This document shows positions 27,294 through 36,960 of a stretch of DNA of 64,000 nt, piece after piece. The notes under the pieces are model-generated. The model was not told the DNA's origin. It saw nothing but the letters and a program-made list of their open reading frames with translations, and searched no databases. The translations under genes were made by a program, and so were the position numbers. The DNA comes from Holophagaceae bacterium (GTDB lineage Bacteria > Acidobacteriota > Holophagae > Holophagales > Holophagaceae): contig JADKJH010000001.1 in NCBI GenBank assembly GCA_016722505.1, forward strand, positions 434,001 to 498,000, in the 5' to 3' direction. Positions within the stretch are counted from its first letter, which is position 1, and each line of letters opens with the position of its first letter.

Positions 27294-28408
27294 GGCTGGC
27301 TCCGGAAAGTCTGCAGGTCGGGGATGGGATCCACGGGCACGGGTATTTCCGAGAAGGGATCAAAAGCTCCACCGAGCCTTACTCCCTGGGCCTTCGCCAG
27401 CAGCCTGCGTTTGCACTTCGGGCAGAGATCCAGATGGTGCACGTCCTCCGAATGCCTGGCCGCTTCGAGGCCCAGCTTGCTGAAAAGCACTTCGAGATCC
27501 CTGCGCTGGTTGGCCCGGATGAAAGGAATTCCGCAGGCCTTGCAGCCCAGCCGCCCTTCCGCTTCCCCTGAAGCTTTATAGAAGGTGACGCCCAGTTGGG
27601 CGGGCCGCTGCACGATATGGAAGAGCTTGCCGAACGGAAGGCTCAGCAGCATGAGGATCACGGTCAGTTCGTGAAGGTAGGCCAGCGTTCCGAAATTGCG
27701 TCCTTGCAACGCCTTTTCGGACACGGTAAGCAGAATTCCGGTGATAGACACAGAAAGGAGGATGAGAAGCGGCAGGATGTCCAGGTCGAAGCGCTGGGTC
27801 GCCAGGTCGCCCTCGTCCTGGCGGCGGCGGATGAAGGCCAGCACGCACCCGGTTATCACCATCAAGGCTGCGAGATCCAGGACATGGAAGGCGATGAAAC
27901 CGGCGAAGCTGTGGACCGGGAAGCTGCCGGTTCCGAATCCGAAGAGCCAAGCCTGGTAGCGGTCCTGGTTGAGCCCTTCGGAAGTGAACCGGATCCAGCC
28001 GAAGACCAGCGGGAAGGTCACGGAGAAGCCCAGCAGGCAGCCCCACGCGATCAGCGCGTGGGCGCCCCACCGCTTGATGGAGCGCTTGCCGATGAAGCGC
28101 TGGAGGAAGATCTGATCGAGGGCAAGCAGGCCCATCTTTGGCAACAAGATGATCGCCTTGGGGCTGGCCAGCCGCTTCAGCAGATCTCGAAAATACATCC
28201 AGGTCGCAGGGCGTTCCACCCATGTCCAGTAGCGATAGGCGACACCAAAGCAGGCGAACACTGATGCCAGCAGATAGCCCAGCAGCGCTGGATCCAGCCA
28301 CCTTCCCCCTCTGCTTCCGAGGGCGATGCCTCCGCATAACAACAAGGTGGTCAGGACAGCGCGGAGGAGGGGCCGGAATTCCAGATCAAGAGAGGAAAAG
28401 AAGGACAT
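27290..28408 (-). CDS. NarI-like cytochrome b membrane subunit with C-terminal zinc-ribbon-like extension
   Basis: 372 residues from ATG 28408, which has GGGAG about six bases upstream. Several membrane helices carry His residues in positions suited to haem b ligation ([31 protein letters not shown] and GKLFHIVQ). After the last helix a cytoplasmic tail of about 100 residues contains CKACG and, 40 residues later, CPKCKRRL, which could bind zinc or an iron-sulfur cluster; NarI proteins do not normally have this. It is the first structural gene of the nitrate operon, overlapping the molybdoenzyme start by four bases. It probably oxidises quinol and feeds the ferredoxin-type or Rieske subunit. 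Confidence 0.82.
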   Translation of the reverse strand: MSFFSSLDLEFRPLLRAVLTTLLLCGGIALGSRGGRWLDPALLGYLLASVFACFGVAYRYWTWVERPATWMYFRDLLKRLASPKAIILLPKMGLLALDQIFLQRFIGKRSIKRWGAHALIAWGCLLGFSVTFPLVFGWIRFTSEGLNQDRYQAWLFGFGTGSFPVHSFAGFIAFHVLDLAALMVITGCVLAFIRRRQDEGDLATQRFDLDILPLLILLSVSITGILLTVSEKALQGRNFGTLAYLHELTVILMLLSLPFGKLFHIVQRPAQLGVTFYKASGEAEGRLGCKACGIPFIRANQRRDLEVLFSKLGLEAARHSEDVHHLDLCPKCKRRLLAKAQGVRLGGAFDPFSEIPVPVDPIPDLQTFRSQP

Positions 28409-28478
28409 CGGCAGGCTCCCAAATATCGGCGATGGCAGCTTCAGACCGAACCAGCATTCGAAATTTTCCAAAGAATGC

Positions 28479-28928
28479 CTAGTCCCGTCCTCGGCGTAGG
28501 GCCTGAGGAGATTGTAGATGGGTACGTCGCATTTTGGTGAGTTGCAAATCCCGTAGGGTGTTCGACGTCATCAAAGACTCCACTTGGGCCTTCACGGCGG
28601 ACCACGCATCGTGCATAGGACAAGGGTTGTCACAATCGCAGGCGGGAAAACCCATGATGCAGGCGTCCAGGGAGCCCTCCCCCTCCATGGCGACCAGTAC
28701 TTCCCCCACCGTGATGTGGTGGGAGGGCCGCGAAAGCCGGAAGCCCCCTTTCGGGCCCCGCACGGATTCCAGGATTTCAGCCCGGGCAAGCCTCTGGAGG
28801 ATTTTGGCAAGGTATGGAGGCGGCAGTTTCAATTGCTCCGACAGATCCTTCGCCATCATGAAGGAACCATCCTCGGGCATGTGCGCGAGAGCTTGCAGGG
28901 CGTAACCACTGGCGACGGTGAAAAGCAT
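28479..28928 (-). CDS. Rrf2-family transcriptional regulator, NsrR/IscR-like
   Basis: 149 residues. A winged helix (LPPPYLAKILQRLARAEILESVRGPKGGFRLSRP) is followed by a Cys cluster, C90-x6-C97-x-C99-x3-C103, suited to an iron-sulfur cluster. NsrR uses three Cys to sense nitric oxide; IscR senses cluster status. The gene is transcribed toward the nitrate operon, 70 bp from its first gene, so it is either the first gene of that operon or its local repressor. The extra Cys (CDCDNPC) makes the exact cluster ligation uncertain. Confidence 0.9.
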   Translation of the reverse strand: MLFTVASGYALQALAHMPEDGSFMMAKDLSEQLKLPPPYLAKILQRLARAEILESVRGPKGGFRLSRPSHHITVGEVLVAMEGEGSLDACIMGFPACDCDNPCPMHDAWSAVKAQVESLMTSNTLRDLQLTKMRRTHLQSPQALRRGRD

Positions 28929-29027
28929 TTCAGTCCTTGTTGTCCGTAATCAATATATCCAGCTCTGTTCAGGAATTTCCCAAAAATGATTTCGAGTTCG
29001 GGTTAAGAAGTTCGGAAGCCGAAAAGT

Positions 29028-29792
29028 TCATTGCAGCCCTTTCAACGAAAGCACCAGAGCGAATGCGCTAATCGTGCAGACAAGTGACTCGCGCAGTCCC
29101 AGTGCCTTCGCATCCAAAACCGCAAGTTCAAGTTTAGGCTCGAGCAGGACCCTGAGCAGGAGCATCCCCATCCAAAGTGGCCAGAGCCATCGCAACCCCA
29201 GAGCCAACTGCATGGCCAGCGCGATGAGGCCTGCCACGCCATGGACCGAAAGCGCCGCGCCCAGGGATGATTTCCCTCCGCGCCGGAGGGCAAGGCGCGC
29301 CCGGAGATAGGCCACAGGCGCGGCCAGGCTCAGGAAACCTCCCACCCCAAGTGCGCCAGCCAAAGGCCACGTCCCGTTCCCTGCGCGAATCATGGCGACA
29401 CCCAGCAGCGCGGGCAACGCGATAGAAATCCACTCTGCGGCCAGGCTTCGCGCACCGGCATTCAGATCCACCCACAGCAACCAGGCTCCGAGAGGCAGCG
29501 CTGGCATCAACGCCAGGAGAAAATCAAGCCGCGAACTCCGCAAGGCCAGAACTAGGCCTGCAGCACCCACCAGGCCATAAAACGACAACCATTTCCCATC
29601 GAAAGACGACAACGACCGGCCACGCACCGCGCGGCGCAGTGGGACCCGGCCCAGAAAACCAGCGAGGCCCACCAGGAACAAGCCCAGGCCCGGCAGGCTC
29701 GGCCGAAGCGTCAAGGCCGAGATCGTGGGCAACAATAGAAAAGCCCAAGAGCCATGTTCAGTGGGAAGCAGTCGTGGTCTGGTGGATTGCAT
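29028..29792 (-). CDS. YwiC-like polytopic membrane protein
   Basis: 254 residues from 29792. The start LLPTEHGSWAFLLLP carries the P-x-E-H-G-x-W signature of the YwiC-like family, followed by eight or more hydrophobic helices. The function is not established. In Bacillus subtilis ywiC lies beside fnr/narK and the nar operon, so its occurrence next to a nitrate cluster here may be meaningful. Its first 35 bases overlap the 3' end of the decarboxylase gene upstream, implying translational coupling. The gap to the Rrf2 gene (28929-29027) carries AT-rich promoter-like sequence. Confidence 0.82.
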   Translation of the reverse strand: MQSTRPRLLPTEHGSWAFLLLPTISALTLRPSLPGLGLFLVGLAGFLGRVPLRRAVRGRSLSSFDGKWLSFYGLVGAAGLVLALRSSRLDFLLALMPALPLGAWLLWVDLNAGARSLAAEWISIALPALLGVAMIRAGNGTWPLAGALGVGGFLSLAAPVAYLRARLALRRGGKSSLGAALSVHGVAGLIALAMQLALGLRWLWPLWMGMLLLRVLLEPKLELAVLDAKALGLRESLVCTISAFALVLSLKGLQ

Positions 29793-31575
29793 ATGCAGGT
29801 TCAGGCGGCTCACTTGGACCGAGGAGGGATTCCAAAGCCCGAAGCAGTTCTTGACGATAGAAGGCCTTGGTTCGGGCGTCAGCCACAAAAGGCGTCATCA
29901 TCACGCTGCGCAGGACCAGAAGGTGCGATTGGCTGCGCCATTCCTTGGCGGGAATCCCCAAGCGGGCCAGGAAAGGAATCGGCGCATGGCCATGGATGCG
30001 ATGGCTCAATTTTGTGGACGCCAAGGAAAAATCTCCAGCGCGATCGGTGCGGAATCGCGCAAGCACTTCTTCATTCACAGCGTTCACCCGGTGCAGCGTG
30101 TTCACTTTGCGTGGAGCGAAGGCATACAGCAGCACATCGAGATCCGGAGAGTCGAACACGTGGCATTCGTAATCCCCGAATATCCGCCCATCCAGCAGCT
30201 CAGCCAGTCCGCGGGCGGAGCGGAAGGATTCGCTAAGGATGGTTCCATAACCCTTTTCGGTCAGCGGCACCGTGCGGTGCGCCAGCCAAACCGCACTGGC
30301 GGCGGCCCCGGGCTTACTGCCCTCCAAAATGAAGCTGCCTAAGTGATCTTCCTCGCCGGGATTCAGGTAAGCCGCATGCTGAGTGGTGAGCGTGCGCATA
30401 TCCCCGTCCCGCAGCACCAGAGCCCCGGCAGGATATGGAATGAACCCCAGCTTGTGTGGATCAATGGTGATGGATTCGGCGCGGGACATGGCTTCGAAGG
30501 CCGAATGGACTTCTTTGCGCATGGGACACACCAGGTCTTTATCACCCACATCCCGGAAGGAACCGTCCCCCCGCCTGAAAATTGCCCGCGCATAGCCGCC
30601 GTAAGCCGCATCCACGTGGACGAAGAACCACCGCCCGTGCGTTTTCGCAAAGCGCTCCCGAAGCTCCAGCAGGCCATCCACCGAATCCACACCACCACCC
30701 TCGGTGGTGCCTACGATCCCCACCACCGCCAATACCGGATGATTTTCCTTGGCGAGTTTGTCGAGCATCTGCTCAAGGGCAACCAGGTCCATCCGTAGGG
30801 TCGGATCCACGGGCACCGCAAGCAACTGATCCTCGCCTATCCCCAGCAGATTCGCTGCCTTGTTCCAGGAGTAGTGGGCAGTGGCTGGTACCAGCACTCG
30901 GAACGCTCCACCGCGGCGCACAGTGCCTGCGTTGAGCGGAAGGGTCCGGTGCAGCGCCATCAAAGTCTCAGTCCGCAGGCGTCCCAATAGCTGGTCTGAC
31001 ATCCTTGCATTGATCGGCCGACCGGCTGCATCCTTCCATTCCCCCGCTGGCTTTCCCCTGGGAAGCCGCAAAGGGGCCAAGGCGAGATTGCGCAGAATCC
31101 AAAGGGCCTCGATGTTGGCCACGGTGCCGCCGGAGCAGAGATGGCCCCAGGCGCGGTCCGGATCGAAACCCATCAACTCCGCCAAATCCCGGGCCACTTC
31201 CCGCTCCAGGGCACTGGTGACGGGGCTGCCTTCGTTGGCTACATTGTTCGGGTTGTAAAGCATGGCCGCTAGAAAGCCCACCTGCGCCGGAATCAGGGTA
31301 TCCGCCATCATGTGGCCCAGATACCTTGGCGAGTGACTGGGCACGGAGCCCTTCAAACGCCCCAGTAGACGCCGCAGGGATGATTTGATGCTGGCCTGGG
31401 TGACCACGAAATCAGGTTTGAGTTGGCGAAAAGGATCCACCGCATCCGGATCATCCGGGAAGAAGCCCCGCCTCCAATGCACATGATCCTGCACGGCATC
31501 CAGCAGCAGACGCTCCAGGAATTCAGCATTCTGGCCTTGGGGACCCAGAAACAGGGCATGGGGATCAACACGCAT
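29758..31575 (-). CDS. Pyridoxal-phosphate-dependent group II decarboxylase
   Basis: 605 residues from ATG 31575 (MRVDPHALFLGPQG); a TTG-type extension to 31662 is unlikely. The PLP Lys is in TIDPHKLGFIPYPAGAL, with HVDAAYGGYARA giving the Asp that holds the pyridine nitrogen and SGGTVANIEAL the phosphate site. The fold matches aromatic amino acid, glutamate or tyrosine decarboxylases. It is longer than typical members (about 480-510) because of extended N- and C-terminal regions. The substrate cannot be told from sequence. It is cotranscribed with the YwiC-like gene. Confidence 0.85.
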   Translation of the reverse strand: MRVDPHALFLGPQGQNAEFLERLLLDAVQDHVHWRRGFFPDDPDAVDPFRQLKPDFVVTQASIKSSLRRLLGRLKGSVPSHSPRYLGHMMADTLIPAQVGFLAAMLYNPNNVANEGSPVTSALEREVARDLAELMGFDPDRAWGHLCSGGTVANIEALWILRNLALAPLRLPRGKPAGEWKDAAGRPINARMSDQLLGRLRTETLMALHRTLPLNAGTVRRGGAFRVLVPATAHYSWNKAANLLGIGEDQLLAVPVDPTLRMDLVALEQMLDKLAKENHPVLAVVGIVGTTEGGGVDSVDGLLELRERFAKTHGRWFFVHVDAAYGGYARAIFRRGDGSFRDVGDKDLVCPMRKEVHSAFEAMSRAESITIDPHKLGFIPYPAGALVLRDGDMRTLTTQHAAYLNPGEEDHLGSFILEGSKPGAAASAVWLAHRTVPLTEKGYGTILSESFRSARGLAELLDGRIFGDYECHVFDSPDLDVLLYAFAPRKVNTLHRVNAVNEEVLARFRTDRAGDFSLASTKLSHRIHGHAPIPFLARLGIPAKEWRSQSHLLVLRSVMMTPFVADARTKAFYRQELLRALESLLGPSEPPEPAYAIHQTTTASH

Positions 31576-31910
31576 GGCTAGCTCGCTGGATGACTGATGG
31601 TCGGCCCTTAATTGAAGGGGCCAAGGCAAAAGGGGGCACGGTGCAAATCCTAATATTTCCAAGCGGCTTGAGCGCTCTTCCCCTACTTGTGCGGTGGTCC
31701 AGATAGTAAGTCAATAGCCTCAGGAACTAAGGTGACGAAGCTCACAGCCGACGTTCTCAGCCCAAAGAAGCCAAATACGCATTTCGACCAGATTTTCGGC
31801 ACTGGAAAGTCAGGAAGAAGGCGTTATCTTGACTATTCTAGTTATCAATTCCAAAGGCCTCCAAGATTGAGAGCCACACTGAAGCAACTCCCTCGCTATT
31901 TGGACTGACC
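31576..31910. other. Intergenic region between divergent genes
   Basis: 335 bp separate the decarboxylase start from the hemerythrin start. The right half is AT-richer and includes ttgact at about 31830 and tatc/ttatc elements that could serve promoters for the hemerythrin gene. A 73-codon open frame (31687-31908) has no recognisable features and a low-complexity basic composition, so I do not call it a gene. No repeat or terminator is evident. Confidence 0.4.
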
Positions 31911-32330
31911 GTGGCTTTCATCGAATGGAAAGAACAATACGAAACAGGCTTGCTGGGCTATGACGCCCAGCACAAGACCTTGGTCCGTCTGGCAAACCGC
32001 ATCCACGAATGTCTTGATAGCCAGGCTCCCGGATCCGACCTGGAACTCAGCTCTGTTTTCGGCGCCTTTCTGGAGATGACGCGCACCCATGTCCGCACCG
32101 AGGATGAACTCATGGCGTGGCACCATCACGATCCGGCCTTTGGGCATGAAGAAGCCCACCAGAACTTCATCGCAGGGCTTGAAGCCATCTCCGAGCCATC
32201 AGTTGAAGGTCTCAGCCAGCGGCAGCGGTTGGGCGAGATCCTGGTTAAATTCAAGCTTCATTTTGAAACCGAGGATGAGCAGGCTTTCTTGTCCATGCTG
32301 CGGCACCGCAACTTTCCGGTCGCAAAATAG
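31911..32330 (+). CDS. Bacteriohemerythrin
   Basis: 139 residues starting at GTG 31911. The di-iron ligands of hemerythrins are all present: H21 (DAQHKTL), H60 and E64 (THVRTED), H79 and H83 (HEEAH), H117 and D122 (HFETED). Such proteins bind oxygen reversibly and are thought to deliver or sense oxygen, or to protect against it, in microaerophiles. It is followed directly by the DUF493-type gene with no gap. Its presence fits the oxygen-responsive theme of the ODP operon further along. Confidence 0.95.
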   Translation: MAFIEWKEQYETGLLGYDAQHKTLVRLANRIHECLDSQAPGSDLELSSVFGAFLEMTRTHVRTEDELMAWHHHDPAFGHEEAHQNFIAGLEAISEPSVEGLSQRQRLGEILVKFKLHFETEDEQAFLSMLRHRNFPVAK

Positions 32331-32585
32331 ATGGCTGAGCCCCTGTACCCTCAACGCGTTCCCATCAAGGTCATAGGCCGCGTGGAAGAGTTGAAGGCCG
32401 AGATGGTGGCTGGCTTGATCGAATTCCACCTGGGTCCGCAAGCGGATGGAGATGAACAGCACCAGGCCAATTGCAGAGGGGCCTACATCAGCTATACGTT
32501 CTGGGTCACGCTGCCCCACGCCGAAGCCGAAAAGCCCCTACGGGAAGCCATCGCGAAACTGCCCGGACATGTCATGCAGCTATGA
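32331..32585 (+). CDS. DUF493/YbeD-HP0495 family small protein
   Basis: 84 residues. The pattern YPQRVPIKVIGRVEEL, NCRGAYISYTFWVTL, REAIAKLPGHVMQL matches the small ACT-like alpha-beta fold of the YbeD/HP0495 family (usual pattern: P..FPIKVIG ... S..GkY.S.t ... L...p.V...L). Function is unknown; an allosteric or regulatory role is suspected from the fold. It starts directly after the hemerythrin stop. The end of the gene includes tgagggatgag, a fragment similar to the flank of the palindromic repeats. Confidence 0.8.
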   Translation: MAEPLYPQRVPIKVIGRVEELKAEMVAGLIEFHLGPQADGDEQHQANCRGAYISYTFWVTLPHAEAEKPLREAIAKLPGHVMQL

Positions 32586-32609
32586 GGGATGAGCCGCTGA
32601 AAAGCCCGC

Positions 32610-33909
32610 TTATGGCCTGAGCGTGCCCATCATGCGGGGATAAGGGATAGTCTCCCTTACATGCGGCAGCTTGCAGATCCAGGCCACGGCACGTTCCAGG
32701 CCCATGCCGAAGCCCCCGTGCTGCACACCTCCGAAACGGCGCACGTCCAGGTACCACTCATAGTCCGCACGGTTCAGGCCGTGATGCTCGATCTGGGCCA
32801 GCAGGTAGTCGATGTCCGAGGAGCGCTCCCCACCGCCGATGACTTCACCGTAGCCTTCAGGGGCCAGCAGATCCGCCCCCAAGGCGAGATCCGGCGCCTG
32901 GGGATCATAAGCCATGTAGAAGGCCTTGAAGCTTTTCGGGAAACGGTGGACCCATAGCGGGCGATCCGTGGCGTTCATCAGGATCGTCTCATCGTCGTTG
33001 CCGAAATCCTCGCCCCAGTTGATGTCGCTGCCCAGCTCTTTCAGTTTGGCGACGCTGTCCGTGTAGCTCATGCGGCCAAAGGATTCGTTCAACGCGGTCT
33101 CGAGCGGCGCGGTGTCGCGCTCCAGGATTTTCAGTTCTTCCTGCCTGCCTTCCAGCACGCGCTGAAGGATGAATTTCGTCATGCGTTCGCCAAGCTGCAT
33201 GACATCTTCGAGCCCCGCGAAAGCCATTTCCGGTTCCACCATCCAGAACTCCGTGAGATGGCGGCGGGTCTTGCTCTTTTCTGCCCGGAAGGTGGGACCG
33301 AAGCAGTAGACCTTGCCGAAGGCAGGCACGCCAGGCTCCTGATAGAGCTGGCCGCTTTGGCTCAGGAAGGCCATGCCTTCGTGGAAGTAGTCAGTTTCGA
33401 AAAGCGAGCTGGTGCCCTCGCAAGAACTGGGCGTGAGGATGGGCGCGTCCAGCAGTGTGAACCCGTCGGTGTCGAAAAAGTCCCGGATGGCCTTCACGAT
33501 GGTGTGGCGCACGCGGATGATGGCCCACTGGCGCTTCGAGCGCAGCCAAAGCGTGCGGTGGTCCATCAGGAATTCGATGCCGTGGTCTTTGGGCGTGATG
33601 GGGAAGTCCACGGAGGGCGCCAGCAGGCTCAGCGTCTTCACCAGGATTTCCGGTTCGCCGGTTTTTGGATGCTGCTGCACGATGCCCGTCAGCGATATGG
33701 CCGACTCCTGCGTGAGCTTGCCCGCGGTTTCATAGCTTTCCGCATCCGCTTCATTGGCGCCCACCACGCATTGCACAAAGCCCGAGCCGTCCCGCAGCTC
33801 GATGAAGCGGGTCTTGGATGTGCGCGCATTGCGCACCCAGCCCCGCAGGTCGACGGATTCCCCCTACAAGGGATTTCAGGTGGCGGACTTCAGTGAAAGG
33901 GGATGACAT
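32610..33909 (-). pseudogene. asnS: Asparaginyl-tRNA synthetase, frameshift near N-terminus
   Basis: Class IIb synthetase charging tRNA-Asn. From 33836 the frame encodes 408 residues with [15 protein letters not shown] (OB fold), the motif 2 region [25 protein letters not shown] and motif 3 [13 protein letters not shown]. The N-terminal residues lie in another frame: ATG 33909, with GGAG upstream, reads [17 protein letters not shown] loss of one G from the GGGGG run (33860-33864 on the plus strand) joins it to [16 protein letters not shown]. Corrected, the protein has 432 residues, the normal size. Because asnS is usually essential or important for charging, a homopolymer sequence error is the likeliest cause. 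An alternative start at the internal GTG would remove part of the anticodon-binding domain. Confidence 0.9.
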
Positions 33910-33955
33910 CGAATAAACTCCAGGCCTTCAGACTACTTTGCCGGGCCTTGCTTAT

Positions 33956-36787
33956 TCAAACGTCCGTCCCTAGAACGTGGTAGAGCACTTTACGAAGTTC
34001 CTTGAGTTGGTAGGGTTTCTGAAGGAACGCCGCAAGGCCCTTGAATTGGAATGCCTCTGAAAAATCATGCTCATCATACCCGCTGCTCAGGATCACCGGG
34101 ATCTCAGGGTGGGACTTCTGCATGGCTAAAAAGGTCCTCGCCCCATCCAAACGAGGCATGGTGATGTCCATAAGCACGATCTTGAGTTTTCCCGCTTCGG
34201 CATTAAAAATCTCCAGCGCGTCAATGCCATCCCCAGCCGTGAGGACTTGGAACCCGAACAGTTTCAAGGCAGAGCCCATGGCATTCAGGACGGCCTCCTC
34301 ATCGTCCACCAGCAGGACGGTGCCCGTGAATTGCCCCTGATAATCCGAATCCACCTTGGTCCTAACGGTGGGCACCCCACCGCAAGCCGGAAAATAGAGC
34401 TGGAAGCTGGACCCTTTGCCGCGTTCGCTTTGGATCAATATTCCGCCTTGGTGGCCTCGGATAATTCCCAACATCGCTGAAAGTCCCAAGCCGCGTCCGG
34501 AGACCTTCGTGGTGAAAAACGGGTCGAATATCTTGGCTTGGATTTCGGGGTCCATGCCGCACCCGTTGTCAGATACTTCAAGGACCACATAGGGCCCAGG
34601 TGCGAGGGTTTGATTGGGAAATGCACCGGAAATAGAGTTGGAATCGAGGTCCATCCGTCGAGTGCCGATGCTGATGGTTCCCTCGGAATCACCCATGGCA
34701 TCCGAAGCATTGGTCACCAGATTCATCACCACCTGCTGGATTTGCGATACATCCGCTTGGAAAGCCGGAAGATCTGGAGCCAAGTCCAGCTGCAGGCTGA
34801 CCTTCTTCGTGATGGAGACCTGGAGGAGATGGAGCATCTCCTGAACCACGGTGTTCAGGTCGTGGGGCATGACCACGAAGCGGCCTTTACCCGAGTAGGC
34901 GAGCATCTGTTTCGTAAGGTCCGAGGCCTTCATCACGGTCTTTTCAATGGTTGCCAGATAGGGCAACGCTGGAGAATTTTCCGCCAGGTTCATCTCTGCG
35001 AGGTTCAAGTTCCCCAGCATGGCGGTGAGCAGGTTGTTGAAGTCATGGGCGATGCCACCCGCCAGGATGCCCAGGCTTTCCAGCTTCTGGGCATGGAGCA
35101 GCTGGCGGTCTAAAGCGATCCGCGCCTCTTCAGCTTGATGGAGGTCCGTCCGGTCGAACACGTATCCATGGATTGCCACCAGGCGGCCATCCGCGTCCCG
35201 CTCGGGCACACTATGGTCTGAGAGCCAGCGCACCTCGCCCAGTTTGGTGACCACGCGATATGAATGCTGCCAATGGGGTGCGCCATTTTGTATATATTGA
35301 GCCACCTCTTCACCCACCCTTGCCACATCCCCTGGGTGGACCAAGGTGGCATAGCGGAAGCCGGGCGCGGTTATTTCATCGGCCGTGTAGCCAAGCAACT
35401 CGGCTACATTCTGGCTCACATAGGAAACGGGCCACCCCTCGCAGGGCCGCCATTGGAAGACCACCACAGGTCCAGCCAGAAACAGGTCCCGCTCCCGCTG
35501 AAGCTCTGCTTCGATCTGCTTTTCACGCGTCACCACCCGGGCGCTGCCAACCGTACCGAGCAGTTGGCCTTGTTCATCCAAGAAGGGCGCCTTGTAGACA
35601 TCGAGATACAGGAACTCGCCCCGCACATTGCCATATTCATCAGAGCGCTGGGGCTTCATGGATTTCATGACGGCCGCATCCGAGTCCTGGCAAAGCGCCC
35701 CAAAAGTGAACCAATCCGCGCGTTCTGGGTGCGCGGCATTTTCGCGTTTGGCGAAGAATAGATCCGATTTACCTATCGGTTCAGTCGTATCCCTGGCATG
35801 CAGCAGAATGTCGCAGGTGGCTTTGTTCACGAACAGGATCCGGCCTTCATTGTCTTTGGCCCAGATCAGGTCGGGCACGTTATCGCACATCAGCCGCAAC
35901 ATATTTGCCGTGGCTTTGTTCTGCTCCGTAGCCTGCCGCACGGTGGCCTCGCCACGCTTGCGTTCCGTGATGTCCATGGAGAGGGCGATGACAACTTCCC
36001 GCCCGAAGTAGGAGCCCGGGTAGAGTTTCACTTCTTTGGGGAAGACCACGCCATTTGCGCGGCGTCCCCAGAATTCGAATTGCTGGGGTTCACCATTGAA
36101 AGCCCGCCTAAGCTTCTCTTGCACCTCGGGAAGATCGTTCATTCCGGGCGCCGTGACGATTTCGGGAGTCTGCCCGATGAATTTGTCCCGCGGGATGCCA
36201 TACATAGCGGAAACGCCCTCGTTCACATCGAGAAATTTCCCATCCCGGTCCTGTACGTAAATCCCTTCTGCCACGGCATTGAAAATGCCACGGTAGGTGG
36301 TTTCACTTTCCTGCAAGGCGCGATTGAGCCGGTGGAGTTCCTCCTCGGTCCTTTTTTGTTCTGTGATATCCCGGACCACCGTGATCGCGCATGGGGTTCC
36401 ATCCACATCCACGATCCGCCCTGACATCAGGCCAACGATCACCCGGCCGTCTTTCATCCGCAGGCTGCCCTCGAAATCGGTGAACCCGCCCTTTTCGATC
36501 AGGAGGCTGCCCAGCGCCTGATGGGCATCAGGGTCCACCCACAGACCTAGCTCCAATACCGTTTTCCCAATGGTTTCATCCAGCGAGTAGCCCGTGATCT
36601 GAAGGAATCCATCGTTGACATCCAGAATTTTCATATCGTCCAGGCGGGTCAGATTCACCGCGTGGGGTGCCAGCCTGAAAACGGCTTCGTACTTACTGGC
36701 GAGGAGCTGCACGCCTCGCAACTGACCTAGACCCATTTCTCTGGCCTGGGGAGGGTCAAGGGGCGGGATCGCATCCACAGGAGCCAT
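33956..36787 (-). CDS. Multi-PAS hybrid histidine kinase with C-terminal receiver
   Basis: 943 residues from ATG 36787, where GGAAGAGG lies at proper spacing; an ATG two codons earlier is too close to it. At least four PAS/PAC repeats occupy about 30-560 (for example [61 protein letters not shown]). A HisKA of the HDFNN type follows ([17 protein letters not shown]), then HATPase with [17 protein letters not shown] and GRGLGLSA, and a receiver domain with LLVDDEE, phospho-Asp in VLMDITMPR and Lys in LQKPY. It is cytoplasmic. It is divergent from the kinase that begins the Roadblock/ODP operon, sharing a 173-bp intergenic region, so coregulation is possible. Confidence 0.93.
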   Translation of the reverse strand: MAPVDAIPPLDPPQAREMGLGQLRGVQLLASKYEAVFRLAPHAVNLTRLDDMKILDVNDGFLQITGYSLDETIGKTVLELGLWVDPDAHQALGSLLIEKGGFTDFEGSLRMKDGRVIVGLMSGRIVDVDGTPCAITVVRDITEQKRTEEELHRLNRALQESETTYRGIFNAVAEGIYVQDRDGKFLDVNEGVSAMYGIPRDKFIGQTPEIVTAPGMNDLPEVQEKLRRAFNGEPQQFEFWGRRANGVVFPKEVKLYPGSYFGREVVIALSMDITERKRGEATVRQATEQNKATANMLRLMCDNVPDLIWAKDNEGRILFVNKATCDILLHARDTTEPIGKSDLFFAKRENAAHPERADWFTFGALCQDSDAAVMKSMKPQRSDEYGNVRGEFLYLDVYKAPFLDEQGQLLGTVGSARVVTREKQIEAELQRERDLFLAGPVVVFQWRPCEGWPVSYVSQNVAELLGYTADEITAPGFRYATLVHPGDVARVGEEVAQYIQNGAPHWQHSYRVVTKLGEVRWLSDHSVPERDADGRLVAIHGYVFDRTDLHQAEEARIALDRQLLHAQKLESLGILAGGIAHDFNNLLTAMLGNLNLAEMNLAENSPALPYLATIEKTVMKASDLTKQMLAYSGKGRFVVMPHDLNTVVQEMLHLLQVSITKKVSLQLDLAPDLPAFQADVSQIQQVVMNLVTNASDAMGDSEGTISIGTRRMDLDSNSISGAFPNQTLAPGPYVVLEVSDNGCGMDPEIQAKIFDPFFTTKVSGRGLGLSAMLGIIRGHQGGILIQSERGKGSSFQLYFPACGGVPTVRTKVDSDYQGQFTGTVLLVDDEEAVLNAMGSALKLFGFQVLTAGDGIDALEIFNAEAGKLKIVLMDITMPRLDGARTFLAMQKSHPEIPVILSSGYDEHDFSEAFQFKGLAAFLQKPYQLKELRKVLYHVLGTDV

Positions 36788-36960
36788 GGGCATCCTCTTC
36801 CGGCGAAAAATGCCATTCAGTGTAGCGTTTTGAGAAAAAAACCCACCGGGTGGCCTAATAATTGAAAATATATGAAATAGGGTAGATGATCTATCCCCTT
36901 GGTTAGCTGGTTATCTCCCAGCAACAAAAGCAGTATCGTTTTTGCACCGCCTGGTTTTCC
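36788..36960. promoter_or_regulatory. Divergent promoter region with tagat-g-atcta palindrome
   Basis: An AT-rich 173-bp gap separates the hybrid kinase and the first gene of the Roadblock/ODP operon. It contains the perfect palindrome tagatgatcta at 36883-36893, embedded in a larger imperfect one (ggg..ccc). The sequence ttgaaaatatatgaaat just upstream offers -35-like and -10-like pieces for the plus strand. No regulator can be named. The small CCAC/GTGG hairpin next to the A/T run at 36833-36851 is too weak to call a terminator. Confidence 0.4.

Noticed and set aside
25866..27581. Long plus-strand open frame (571 codons) opposite the molybdoenzyme gene
   Set aside because: It is antisense to a gene with clear motifs in every part; its translation has no recognisable features and such frames are common in GC-rich DNA.
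31687..31908. 73-codon frame before the hemerythrin gene
   Set aside because: Low-complexity, no motif, and the region looks like a divergent promoter gap.
36833..36851. Hairpin next to a run of A as a terminator upstream of the hybrid kinase
   Set aside because: The stem is only about four bases and it would lie in the kinase's own leader.
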